Below are positions 41,201-50,600 of a stretch of DNA of 51,283 nucleotides, piece by piece. A program made the position numbers and the translations under genes. The stretch covers positions 1,077,501 through 1,128,783 of the forward strand of contig JAPMOS010000004.1 of assembly GCA_027972325.1 (NCBI GenBank), written 5' to 3'. The notes under the pieces are model-generated. The model saw only the letters and a list, made by a program, of their open reading frames with translations, was not told the DNA's origin and made no database searches. The stretch comes from Paratrimastix pyriformis (Eukaryota; Preaxostyla; Paratrimastigidae). Within the stretch, counting starts at the first letter, position 1. Each line of letters starts with the position of its first letter.

Positions 41201-43448
41201 GACCTGACCAGCGCCGTTCTGGTCCAGGGCTTCGAGTACACCCGTCTGTCTGCCCCTCACCGACTCACGGACGTCGTTCGGGTGTGGTGGATGCCGCAAA
41301 TCCATTGCACGCTCTCTGGCTGTTCCGTTGTGTGATGGTCACGTGTCACCCTTCACCCCTGTTGCAATGATGTTGACCTTCTGTCTGTCGATCGTCAGGG
41401 GCTGTTGGCCGCCTGACCCACCAGCCGGCCCCCTTCATGATCTTCCTCTTTTGTTTTCCTCTGCTATCGGCATGCAGCCGTCGGGTCGCCCGTCTACCCG
41501 CCGGTTTTCATCTCGGTGTCTCCGGCCACCGGGAAGGCCACCACCTCGACCCTGGTGACCATCATGTGCAGCAACGTCCGAGCCGGGGTCACCGTCACCG
41601 TGGGCGGCCGCTCCTGCACCGGCCTCACCCTCACAGGTCCTTCCCGGTATTCGTCACGAAACACATGCGTGCAGCCCCCTCGCACGAATCACCTTCCTCT
41701 CTTCCAAACTCGCCCTTCGTATCACTGCCATTTGATCATCCTGCCATTTTCTTCAGCATCCTGCCATTTTCCTCATCATCCTGGCACTTCCCTCGTTCTT
41801 TTGGTGCCGACTGTTGTGTGCTAGGTTCCCGGATCCGGTGCACGGTGCCCGCCGGGGGTACGGTCGGCCCGGCCGACGTGACCCTGCGCAACAGCGACGG
41901 CATCTCGACCACCTCGGTGGGGGCCTTCACCTTCACGGGTACCACACCGGCCGTGACGGGGGTCTCGCCCACGAGCCTGACGGCCGCCTCGGGGCCGACC
42001 ACCATCACCGTCACCGGGTCCGACTTCCGGGCTGGCTGCACGGTCAAGGTGGGCTCGCTGCCCTGCACGGGCATCGTCATCGCGGCCGATGGCAAATCCC
42101 TTCAGTGCACCGTCAACGCCGCCTCGATGATGACGGCGATGGCAACGAATGATGGCGAAATCCCGCTGGGCCCGATGGACATTGTGGTGACCAACATTGA
42201 CGGGAGCTCGGCCACGCTCGTCTCGTCCTTCTACTACCAGGGTCTGCGCCGTCACAGCACGCCATGCCGCTGCCGCCTCGCCTGCTCCTGCTTGATGTGT
42301 GCGTCGCTCCGTGTCGACCCTCTAACTCCCTCCCCTGCCGTCCTCCGCCCCCGTCGTGCGCATGCAGCCGAGGCGCCGACCCTGAGCGGGGTGAGCCCGC
42401 GGCGGGGCTCGTTCAAGGCGGCCACCCGGGTGACCCTGACGGGCACCCACCTGCGGGCCAACGCGACCGTGCTGGTGGGCGGCCAGGCGTGCCTCGAGGT
42501 GGAGGTGCTCACCAGCGAGACGGTGCGGGCCTACGTGCCGCCGCCCCCCGAGGGCACCCCCACAGGGGCCGACTGGGTGACGGACGTGCAGCTGCTCAAC
42601 TACGACATGACCAGCGCCACCCTGCAGGACGCTTTCACCTACCTGGCCGCCACCGCCACCTCAGATGAGGACTACCTCACCGGTCGGCGTCCTCCCCCGT
42701 CGAAATCCATCTCTGTCACCTTCTGAATGACGAGCGACTCATTCTCTGATTTTGGTTTTCGGCTCTGTGGGATTGGCACTTTTGGTTGGTTGGTGTTGGG
42801 CCCCCCGCAGTCGGCGGTGTGAGCGGCGGGTCGATTGCCCTGTTTGTCGTCGGGGCCTTGATGCTGGCTGGCGGCCTGGTGGCCATCCTGATCATCGCGC
42901 TCGTCGTCCGTCGCCGTCGCCGTAGCAATAGCAACGAGCGGGAGCAAGGTCTGCTTGGTGGGGTGGCTTGGCTGAATGGATGGATGCTTGTTGACGCTCC
43001 CCGAGCCGCCGAGCCTAGTCGTGACTGATTGGCCCCTGACTGTCCCGTCCCACCCCCACACCCACCCCCACCCACCCCACCCCCCCGCCACTCCGGCCAG
43101 CCCGGCTAGATCCCGATCGCCCCCGCCCGACCCTCTGGCCCCCTTTTCCCGGCCGCCGGTCCTGTTCTGGTCCCCGCCCCGGCCCCGCCCCGCCCCCCGC
43201 CCCCCGCCCCCCCCGCCCCCGCCCCCGCCCCCGCCCCCGCCCCGGCCCCTCAAGTCATTATCATTGTTCAGCAGCAGCAGCAGCAGCAGCAAGCGGCACC
43301 CTTCGATGTTGAAGTTTCCGTTCCAACGCCGACCCTTGATATCGCTGCTGTTCCCCCTGATGTTGTGACCCCGGTCGTGTCTCCGGCCGAGTCGGTCGCG
43401 CCGTTGGTCCCCCCCAACGATGCTGCTGCCCCCGCGGTGTCCTTTTAA
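27383..43448 (+). CDS. Giant type I membrane protein: signal peptide, DUF5650-like repeats, about 18 IPT/TIG domains, TM helix
   Basis: Probably a surface adhesin or receptor. The ATG at 27383 opens a signal peptide (MDRYRVIPPLLGLFLVFS) ending at a phase-1 donor. Early exons: 27383-27437, 27528-27550, 27602-27703, 27780-27983, 28076-28422, 28565-28676, 29070-29184, 29351-29509, 29590-29667, 29819-29931, 30169-30387, 30450-30595. The middle exons (30600-34300) are only partly resolved. Later exons: 34466-35195, 35343-35464, 35586-35843, 35960-36202, then the TIG array to 42682, a TM exon 42811-42948 and the last exon 43255-43448. Ectodomain repeats contain paired cysteines and N-glycosylation motifs. 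The TM helix (SIALFVVGALMLAGG and on) is followed by RRRRR, giving extracellular-N topology. The tail has Q7 and ends APAVSF. The join 29509/29590 is off by one base in my reading, so some borders or bases there are wrong. Confidence 0.75.
29070..34800 (+). other. DUF5650-like beta-strand repeat region of the TIG protein
   Basis: About 11-12 units of roughly 75-90 residues share the scheme C-x(5-6)-C-x-G-x-V-S-A-x(3)-L-x-G-S, a spacer with VG, L-P-x-G-x-Y-V-V, and aromatic or DAGAVT. Clear examples: SLVGSVYDSRIGWD with LPDGNYLVRSPHF (29351-29500), CSGTSGCPSTVSAATALIGS with VTGLPDGSYVVTSQ (about 31280-31395), CPGATGCRGVTVSTANSVTG (about 33070), CSGTSPCVGTVSATRSLTGE (about 33870) and CPTAGGCVGVVTDPAVSLVG (about 34231). 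The pattern matches repeats I know from long bacterial hemagglutinin-like proteins (DUF5650). The identity is from memory and needs a profile search. Confidence 0.6.
33663..33830 (+). repeat. (TGTGC)n pentanucleotide plus GGAGG purine tract in a TIG-gene intron
   Basis: About 20 GCTGT pentamers with one TTGTG variant (about 33667-33768), followed at once by a purine-only G/A tract (about 33769-33830). It lies in the intron between GAFTW and CSGTSPCVG. Confidence 0.85.
35586..42682 (+). other. IPT/TIG domain array, about 18 domains, mostly one per symmetric phase-1 exon
   Basis: Exons: 35586-35843, 35960-36202, 36300-36539 (A1), 36636-36878 (B1), 36950-37189 (A2), 37476-37718 (B2), 37774-38013 (A3), 38261-38503 (B3), 38563-38802 (A4), 39047-39289 (B4), 39386-39625, 39749-40009, 40145-40696 (two domains), 40821-40989 with 41155-41243, 41478-41636 with 41825-42241 (two domains), 42368-42682. 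Each domain shows the TIG core, for example PTISGVSPQVEATGGDITIT, GSGF, then VTIGG and a cysteine pair. IPT/TIG folds are Ig-like and found in plexins, Met, PKHD1 and bacterial surface proteins. All single-domain exons are 3n long and enter and leave in phase 1. Confidence 0.9.
36300..39289 (+). repeat. Four tandem copies of a two-exon TIG A/B unit
   Basis: A exons are exactly 240 bases (36300, 36950, 37774, 38563) and B exons exactly 243 bases (36636, 37476, 38261, 39047). Copies differ at only a few positions. The A3-B3 and A4-B4 introns also share blocks (GGTCCGCATGTGGTTCGG at the start and GTTCCTGATCGTGTCGCCCT before the acceptor), so the last duplication is the youngest. Some other intron sequence is unrelated between copies. 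Confidence 0.95.
42811..42948 (+). other. Transmembrane exon of the TIG protein
   Basis: A 138-base phase-1 exon: a Gly-rich lead (VGGVSGGS), a hydrophobic helix of about 25 residues (IALFVVGALMLAGGLVAIL and on) and a stop-transfer Arg cluster. It encodes nothing else, so it is a self-contained membrane-anchor module. Confidence 0.9.
42949..43254 (+). repeat. TIG-gene last intron with a C-rich (CCCCCG)n tract
   Basis: 306 bases, GTCTGC to TCAAG. About 43187-43248 is CCCCCGCC-type repeat, which is G-quadruplex-prone on the opposite strand. Splicing joins Q to VIIIVQQQ in frame and leads to TAA at 43446. Confidence 0.8.
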
Positions 43449-44174
43449 ATCCGTGTGTGTTGACTTTTTTACCCCGTGTTGTGTCTCTGTGTCCAATCTT
43501 TTTTTGTGGAAAGGGCCAGCTGAGCCCACTAACTTCCGATGTTCTGTTGAATTTGTTTGCCACCTCGGTCAGGGCCATCTGAGCCCACTAACTTCCGATT
43601 GTTCTGTTGGAGAATTGTTTTGGCACGGAAAGGGCCATCTGAGCCTACCTTCCGCTTTCTGTTGTTGGAGAATTGTTTGCCACTTCGGAAAGGGCCATCG
43701 AGCCCACCAACTTCCGCTTTCTGTTGTTTGAGTGTTTTTCCCCCTTATTCTTCGGCCCTCTTGGGGGTCCCCCTCCTTTTGTGAGGTTGCGACCTCTTCC
43801 GCTCGAACGTTCTTTTTTCTTCTTCGGAGGCCCGGCACTGGAGTTGTCTTGTTGGTTTGGTCTCCACCTTTGGTTTTTTTGATGCAGAACACAGCACCGA
43901 GGGCCGCCTTGCTGCGTAGTTACTTAAATTTTGGAAAATACGGTCACAGCAGAGCACTGTGGGCCGCCTTATGATGGAGGGGAGCTGGCTTGTCTGTTCG
44001 AACAGGGGGAAAAACGTGTTGGCCCGGGGACAATGGGGCAATTGCCGGAGAAGAACGATGAAAGGGGGGAGGGAAAGACGAAAGAGGGGGAAGAGGAGAC
44101 GATACAAAAGGAAAAGAAGAGGATTCATTTCAAGAAAAGGGACAAAAAGAAAGGATTTTACCCCACTCACCGTT
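43449..44174. repeat. Intergenic spacer with a 60-bp tandem repeat
   Basis: Four copies of a unit starting GGGCCAKCTGAGCCCACTAA begin at about 43513, 43573, 43632 and 43692, with 10-20% divergence. Downstream, two copies of GAGGGCCGCCTT-like sequence occur near 43899 and 43958, and an A/G-rich stretch runs about 44070-44155. No coding potential was recognised. Confidence 0.75.
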
Positions 44175-46355
44175 TTAGCCCATCTTGGCGTTGGGGTCGC
44201 TCTCCATCTTGTACTGGTCGAGAGCCACGTTGAAGCATGCCAGGCCCGTGCTCTTGTGGTGGGCGGTGGCGGTCTGGGCCCAGGTCTCCTCGAGCGCCGC
44301 ACCCCAGCGGGCCAGCGTGGCGGCAATGCGAGCCAGCCAGAAGGAGCGGTTGAAGGTCCGCTCGGCCTTGCGGTGCGCCTCGCCCACCAGGTGGAAGAAC
44401 TTCTCGGCCTTGGGGCCAAGCTGAGCGACCACCGTGATGCCGAAGGGCCAGAGGTTGCCCGGGTTCTTCGCGCACCATTCCTTGTACTCGGTCTCCTTCT
44501 GTGCCTCGGCCTGGCTCGGCACGTCCCCTCGGGCGGCGGCGGCGGAGTGGGAGACGGCCAGGGGCTCGGCTACTACCAGGTCGAGGTAGTGCACCCCTCC
44601 GGAGACGAAGGTGAAGGAGATGTCGGGGCGGCGCACCTTCGCCTTGGGGCACGCGCGGGACGGGTCCCACGGCGCCAGCTTGGGGCCGTAGTCCAAGGAT
44701 TGCTCGGCCCGGACGATGCAGCCGGGCGTGGTGTGCAGAAGGGACACCAGGATGGATCGCACGTTGTTGTGGCGCTTTGCGAGCACACTTGCAGAGGCGC
44801 TCGTGGCCCTGGGCGATGTCCTTCTTGCAGACGGGGCACTTCTCAGGTCCGAAGGGGCCCGAGAAGATGGCATGGATGGAGGGAGCGCAGGCGGCTCCGG
44901 CCAGGCGCATGACCAGGGCTGTGAAGTCTGCATCCGAGAGCCTGAGGAGATTCGAGGGAAAGGCGGCGAGGAGGGCAGTGGTAGCGGGGTTCACCGAAGA
45001 GAGCCTCATGTTGCGAGCCGGCCCGGGGGGGAGGCGCGCAAGAGCCTTGGCGGCCGCAGCCTTGTTCCGAGCCGCCAGAAGGCTGTGCTGAACCTGGCCT
45101 CGCAGGGTCTTCCCATCTGCACCACAAAAACGCGGCAGAGCCGCGCAAGGTTTGGCCGGAGCCTCCCGACGAATCGAGAAACTCTTGGCAGCGGTGCGGA
45201 GGGAGTCCCCCACGAAGCTGGGTCCGTCCAACAGCGATCCCGGCAAGAAGCGTCGACAGCCGAGGTGAAAGGTCCTCGACGGCGTTGAAGAGCGAGATGA
45301 GGCCCCCGACCTGCATGGCCTCCTGTGAGTCACACAGAGGGGGGAGGCCCAGCCCACCCTCCGAAGGAGGCAATGAGATCACGTCATCGAACAAGGAGGG
45401 GCTGCCCGCAGGCAGGAGCGGGAGGCCAAGCTTCTCCTTGACGAGCAGGCGAAGGGAGGCATCGAAACGGCCCAAGACCGCCCTCTGGGCCGGGGAGCAG
45501 GCCGTGGTCCTAAGAAGATAGGTCAGCTTGGGCAACACGCAGAGGCGAAGGAGCAGGATGAACGACTGCGACGACAGCTCAGCGAGCTTGCGAGCCAGCT
45601 CCAGGGCGCCCTCAGCCTTCTTGGCCACCACCTCGGCCACCTTGCACGCCGGGCCGAAGGGGACCCCGAGGACCGTCACCCCATCCGCCAGGCGACGGAC
45701 GGGTAGAGGAAGCCCGCCAGGGACCAGGCGGACTTTGGGGTCGAGGGCATTGGAGATGACCCAACACTTCTCGGGGCTGATCTCGAAGCCCAGGGGAGTG
45801 ATGAGGGTGCGCAGGAGACCCAGAAGGTGCTGGGCAACGTCGGGAGAGGGTGCCAGCAGGAGGATGTCATCAAAGTAGCTCAGAACGCGGGGGACGACCA
45901 GGCCCAAGCCCTCTCCCGGGAGCATGAGCCTCGGAATTGCCTTGTCGGCCTCGAGGACCTGTAGGGCTGGGTCGAGGATCCCTGCAAACAAGGGGGGGCT
46001 CGCCGGGCATCCCTGGCGGACTCCTCTTGCATTAGGGACCCTCTCCCCACCGGAGAACAGGGCCTCGTTAGCGTACAGACCTTGGACCAGCTTGACAGCC
46101 GGTTGGCTCCACCCGACGCGCTGAGCGGCCAGGGGCACCGCCTCGCGCGAAGGGGCTTGGAACGCGTTGCGGAGGTCGACAGCCACAAGGCAGTAGGGCT
46201 GCCGACCCGCCTCGCACGCCTCCACGACGGACGCTGAGATGCATGCCATGAGGGGCGCACCCTCCTTGACGGACACACCAAACTGGAAGGGTGAAAGCCT
46301 CTCCCTCGTCACCCCCTCGAAGGGGTTTTCTGACCTTTCTCGTCGTGCTATCGAC
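44175..46355 (-). mobile_element. 5'-truncated LINE (non-LTR retrotransposon): RT, CCHC knuckle, PD-(D/E)XK-like C-terminus
   Basis: The RT palm reads from about 46340 down to 45250. It shows FQFGVSVKEGA, AVDLRNAFQ (catalytic Asp), GVRQGCPASPPLF and SYFDDILLL (second catalytic Asp pair), plus a thumb with GVTVLGVPFG. A changed frame downstream gives CPVCKKDIAQGHERLCKC (C-x2-C-x8-H-x3-C), and a third frame gives RRPDISF with YLDLVVAEPL, then WPFGITVV to the stop near 44175. RT followed by CCHC and a PD...D motif is the order of restriction-like-endonuclease LINEs (R2, NeSL, CRE groups). At least two frame changes and loss of RT motifs 0-2 mark it as a dead, 5'-truncated copy. Clade not assigned. 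No poly(A) tail is evident. Confidence 0.75.
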
Positions 46356-46813
46356 TATCCGCGCAAGCCTCTCTGAGTTTTTCACTTCTTCATCTCGTTT
46401 ATTGAATGAATACGGAAGTTTTTTCGTCGCCAAACTCGCCCTTGCGCCTTACGGACTCGCAGGATGCGCCGGCGGAACTTGTGGAACAAAATGATATTCA
46501 GACGCGACCCGCCTCTTTCCCGCCCGCTCCGCTTGAGTCTGAACCGTCTGGTACGGCGAGCACATGCACTGAGATTGCTCACGCGCTCGCCCAATCCGCA
46601 TCGTCGGAAACGATTTCGGCCCATGGCTGTGATGTCCATTCGTGTGTGTGATACTTCCCGGCTTACGCCGAGTCCGTTATCGGGCCGAAGCCCGCGAGTA
46701 ACATAGACCTCCCGGTCCGCCCTCCCCGCGAGACAAGCTCGCAAGAAGGAACGCCCCAAGTGGTCCATGGGTCGGCTCGCGCCCACAAGGGGCGGTCACC
46801 GCCGACACTCGGA
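46356..46813. other. Spacer between the two LINE copies
   Basis: About 460 bases with lower GC content. A 134-codon minus-strand open frame (46786-46382) is Arg-rich but resembles nothing I know, and its composition suggests chance. It could be the degraded 5' region of the first LINE or the 3' UTR of the second. Confidence 0.35.
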
Positions 46814-47650
46814 CTACGTCCCTTCGTCCATCCCTTCCTCGTTCTTCTCGTTCTTCTTCCGTTGCTTGATCGCTACAAGCATAGTTCTCCGCAGTCCACC
46901 CAGTTCGCTCCCAATCTCCTTCTGGGTCTCTTCATCCACAATCCCCAGCTCTGCTGCCAGTCTGCAGTCATTCGCGTAGATTTCCCTAAGCCCGCACCGT
47001 CTTCGCAGTCTCCCAGCAACTTTCTTCACCACACCTTCTGAAATCCCCCTCCAGTTATAGAGCACTTCGCCCTCCTTCGGACGCCCCTCATAGTCAGCCT
47101 CCACTCTTCGCGCTCCCGCCTCCTTTCGCAACATGTTCTCCAATGCCCACAAGGGGCTGGGTCCATCGGGAATCTCTCTCGGGCCCGCTGGTTCTCGAAG
47201 AGCAGAATGCCCACGTCAAACGGGGCCTTCCCGCACCTTTCTCCCCGTCCGCCAGAAGCTCGGCAGCCAGAAGCTGAAGCCCCCTTCCTCAATGATAAAC
47301 AGCTCCTTCAGTTGCATGTCCCCCTCAGCGCCAAACCGACTCCATGCTGCGCCTTCATTCCCTGCACCGGCCGCGTCCGGTTTGGCTTGCCCACTCCGTA
47401 CGGGACTATCGCGATACATCGGAAGGCTCTCTTCCCAGCTCTACCAATTGGGCTCTCCGCCCAATCACCAATTACCGTAAATAACCGGTCCATCTCCTCC
47501 TGTGGGTTGTATTCAGGGTTGGCAAAGATGAGGAGGTCGCGATTCTCCTTAAACAACCCGTAGCCATCCAGTCTTCCACCCAAAACCAGTCATCCTTGCT
47601 GGGCGTTCTGAATTCAGGGAAGCTCAAATCGGCATTCCCAGGATGCGAGA
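46814..47650 (-). other. C-terminal region of the second LINE, possibly methyltransferase-like
   Basis: Open stretches read LLIFANPEYNPQEEMDRLF and FRCIAIVPYGVGKP (47583-47308), then EGGFSFWLPSFW and VDVGILLFENQ (about 47300-47190), then a charged helical tail to 46814. FANPEY sits where N6-adenine methyltransferases carry N/D-P-P-Y/F, and the upstream frame has FPEFRTPSKDDW, recalling E-W-x-T-P. This is pattern memory only. It could equally be an unrelated LINE C-terminal domain. Confidence 0.3.
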
Positions 47651-50600
47651 ATGCCATCGTTGTCAAACTGCCTGCTTGTCTGAGCAGAGAGGACACCACG
47701 TGGGGTCGTCCACTGGTTTCGCAGGGTGCTCTTGTGGGTCTGCCCTTCTGCCATCTCCGTACTCATCCCATCCACATATCGATCGCAGAGGTTCGCCACT
47801 TCTGTGGTGAACATTTCCCAGAAGCTGTCCCAGGTTCGGGCGCGGTACCAGCGCCCCCGCGATCGCTCGATGAGCTCCCAGAGTCTGTCCATCGCTATTT
47901 GCTTACCTCTCACCTGCACTTTGACCCATAGGCTCCACCCATTTTTCTTGGAGCAATTGTTCTGCATCTTCTGCTCCTTCCCCTTGTCCAGCCACGCGAT
48001 CAGTTTGATCGCATTGGCACCACTCCACCTTTCAGCGACACTGCCCATCATAGCCGGGCATTCAAAACCAAATGGTTCGTATAGTCTCTCGCCCACACCA
48101 ACATTTCCCATCCCTTCACCATTGATGTAGATCTGATGTTGGCCGTGATGTACCGCTGCAAGATTGCCATCATGGCCAGTCTGCCCGACATTTCGCATCT
48201 CATGGTCTGCGTATTTATTCCGCCATTTCCCGTCTGAGCATTGATGACCACCAGTGCGTTCTTGCGTTTCCGGGCCGCCCTGGAGATGCGTCCGCGGCGG
48301 CTGAAGGACTGGAGGCTTGTGCGAAAGTCTCCCTCCACCTCCTCCCCGTCGCATTGGTGAACCAACCGAAACCCCAGGTCCGTTCCTGTTGCACCTTGCC
48401 TATGTCCTGTTTGATGCTTTGCCCGGCAATCTTGTCTGCCAATCTGTTCCCTCCGCATCCAGCGATGCCCTGTCTCCTGGTGCCCCTTCACCCACACCAG
48501 CCGGACACCCCCCCTGTGCTCCTTCAGAATTCGCTGTCCCTTCGGAGGCCCTCGGCCTTCGACTCGATCAGGTCCGTCGGTGTCCAGTCGTCCTTCATCA
48601 GCCTCTCCACCCATCCCTTTGCCACCTTACTGTCCGTGCGCACCTCCACGTTTGCATCCTGTCCCGTCTGATGGCTTCCAGGATGGCTTCCAGCTCTGCC
48701 TCATTGTTTGTTTGCCCTTTTCCCGTGCACCTTCTCCCGACCCGCACAGCCAGTGCCCCATTGGACAGCCGCTCCACCACCGCCAATGCAGCTCGCCGGT
48801 CCTTCTTCTTCTTGGTCGCGCTACCATCTGTGTAAAGTCCGCCACTTCAGCTCGCTCCTCCACCCGCACCTCCACCTCACACTCCGCCCGCAGTGCCTCC
48901 CATCGCCTCCACATTGCCTCGTCCCACTTGCCCGCTCTCATCCGGCTCTTCTTGCTTTCCCCGTTCTGGTCCAGGTGCCTCCGCCCTCTTGTCGCTGGCT
49001 TCAACATGCATCCCTCCGTTTCGCCATCCCCTGCTCGTCGGCCCCTTTCTTGGCGGCCTCACCCCAGGGCTCCCGCTTCGGCGTTTCCTGTTCTTCGCCA
49101 CGACCACCAGCTTCCTCCTTGCCCCACCATCAGCTTGCTTGTCTCATCTTCCTCTCGGGTCTGATCCGTGATCCTTCCATCATCCTTCTCTTCCGGTCCC
49201 GTCCCTTCCTCTCTTTTCCCACCCGTCCTTTCCCCTTTCGATCTCGCCACTTCTTCCTCGGATCCTCCCTCGCCAACCAACATATTCCGTCTCCACTTTG
49301 TTCCCCACACACCCGCTCCTTGACCTCCACGTACCGGCATCGTGCCCTTCCACTGAAACCTACCGTCCAGCCACACTCCTGATGCCCTCTTCATGAGTGT
49401 CTGCCTATGCCGCTTGGTGATTTTGCATGGCTCTGCCAGCTCCTCCAGTGTTGTCGGCATTCCCCATTCCGCTTCCTTTTTCAATACTTCCCCATCCCTC
49501 ACGATGGCCAACCCTTCTTGTGCAAGATCCTCAACATCCCCGACACCACCCCGGCATCTTCTCCTTCGCGTGCAGTCTGACCCACTTCCCGGGTTGTCCA
49601 GCAGCGGCTCACTCGTCGTCCACAACTTTTGCAGCAGGGCTATCTCTTCACGGAGCATCACGCCGCACCCTTGTTGGTCTGCCACCCTGCCCAGCAGTTG
49701 CGTGAGCACCATCATGTCGTGCACATCCACCGGGTCCTTGAGACCCATCCCACCCTCATCCTCCGGGAAGAAGAGCACCTCCGCCGGGTCGCATTTCCCC
49801 AAGCACCCACCAATCTCCCGAAATACTCGCGCATAGCGCTGTTGAAGAATCTCAAGGTCCTTCTGCGGCATGGGGCACTGCCTCGCCGTATATTGTAGGC
49901 ACGTCGACACGCACTCGTTGATCATCTGCACCATCAACCTCGGTGGGACCTTCTTGTCCATCAGCCTGTGCAACCTCCCACACATTTTCTGGATGACCTT
50001 CTCCGTGTTGATCTTCATGTTCATCTCCTCGTCTATCCAAATTCCCAGGTACCGGATGGCCCCACCCTTCTGCTGGACCTTGATGACTCGACCCTCACCC
50101 AGGTCCAGGTCCGTCTTGCTCTTCACCCCCACACAGGTAGTCACACTTGGTCCACGACAGCTGCATACCCGCCTCCTCCACCTTCCGTCTCACTGTGTTG
50201 ACCAACCGTACCATCTGCCTTGGTTCGAGTGACCAGCATCACATCGTCAGCAAAGGCAAGGACTTTCACCTTCCTTCCACTATCCAGGATATACCCACCT
50301 TCCTGCTTTCGCACCTCTGCCAGCACTTCTCCATGAATGAGATAAATAGCAGACATGAAAGCGGGTCCCCCTGACTAATGCCTCTCTATCTCATACTCCG
50401 TCAGCCCGAAACCAATGACTTTGGCCTTCCTCCCTCGTACAGACTATCCACATACCTGATGAATGCCTCCTCAACCCCCATCCGTCTCAACCCTCCTCAG
50501 TGCGTCCATGTCCACTGTATCATAGCCGCCTTTGATATCTAACGAGCACATGGGAATTCCCTGCCTCCCATAATTTTCGAGTCAGTGAGCACTCCCATAA

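Noticed and set aside
34423-42726. Many minus-strand ORFs of 70-430 codons opposite the TIG exons
   Set aside because: They recur identically opposite each TIG copy and lack independent domains, so they are shadows of GC-rich exons.
46382-46786. Arg-rich 134-codon minus-strand ORF between the LINEs
   Set aside because: No recognisable motif, composition typical of chance frames, and it is flanked by LINE debris.
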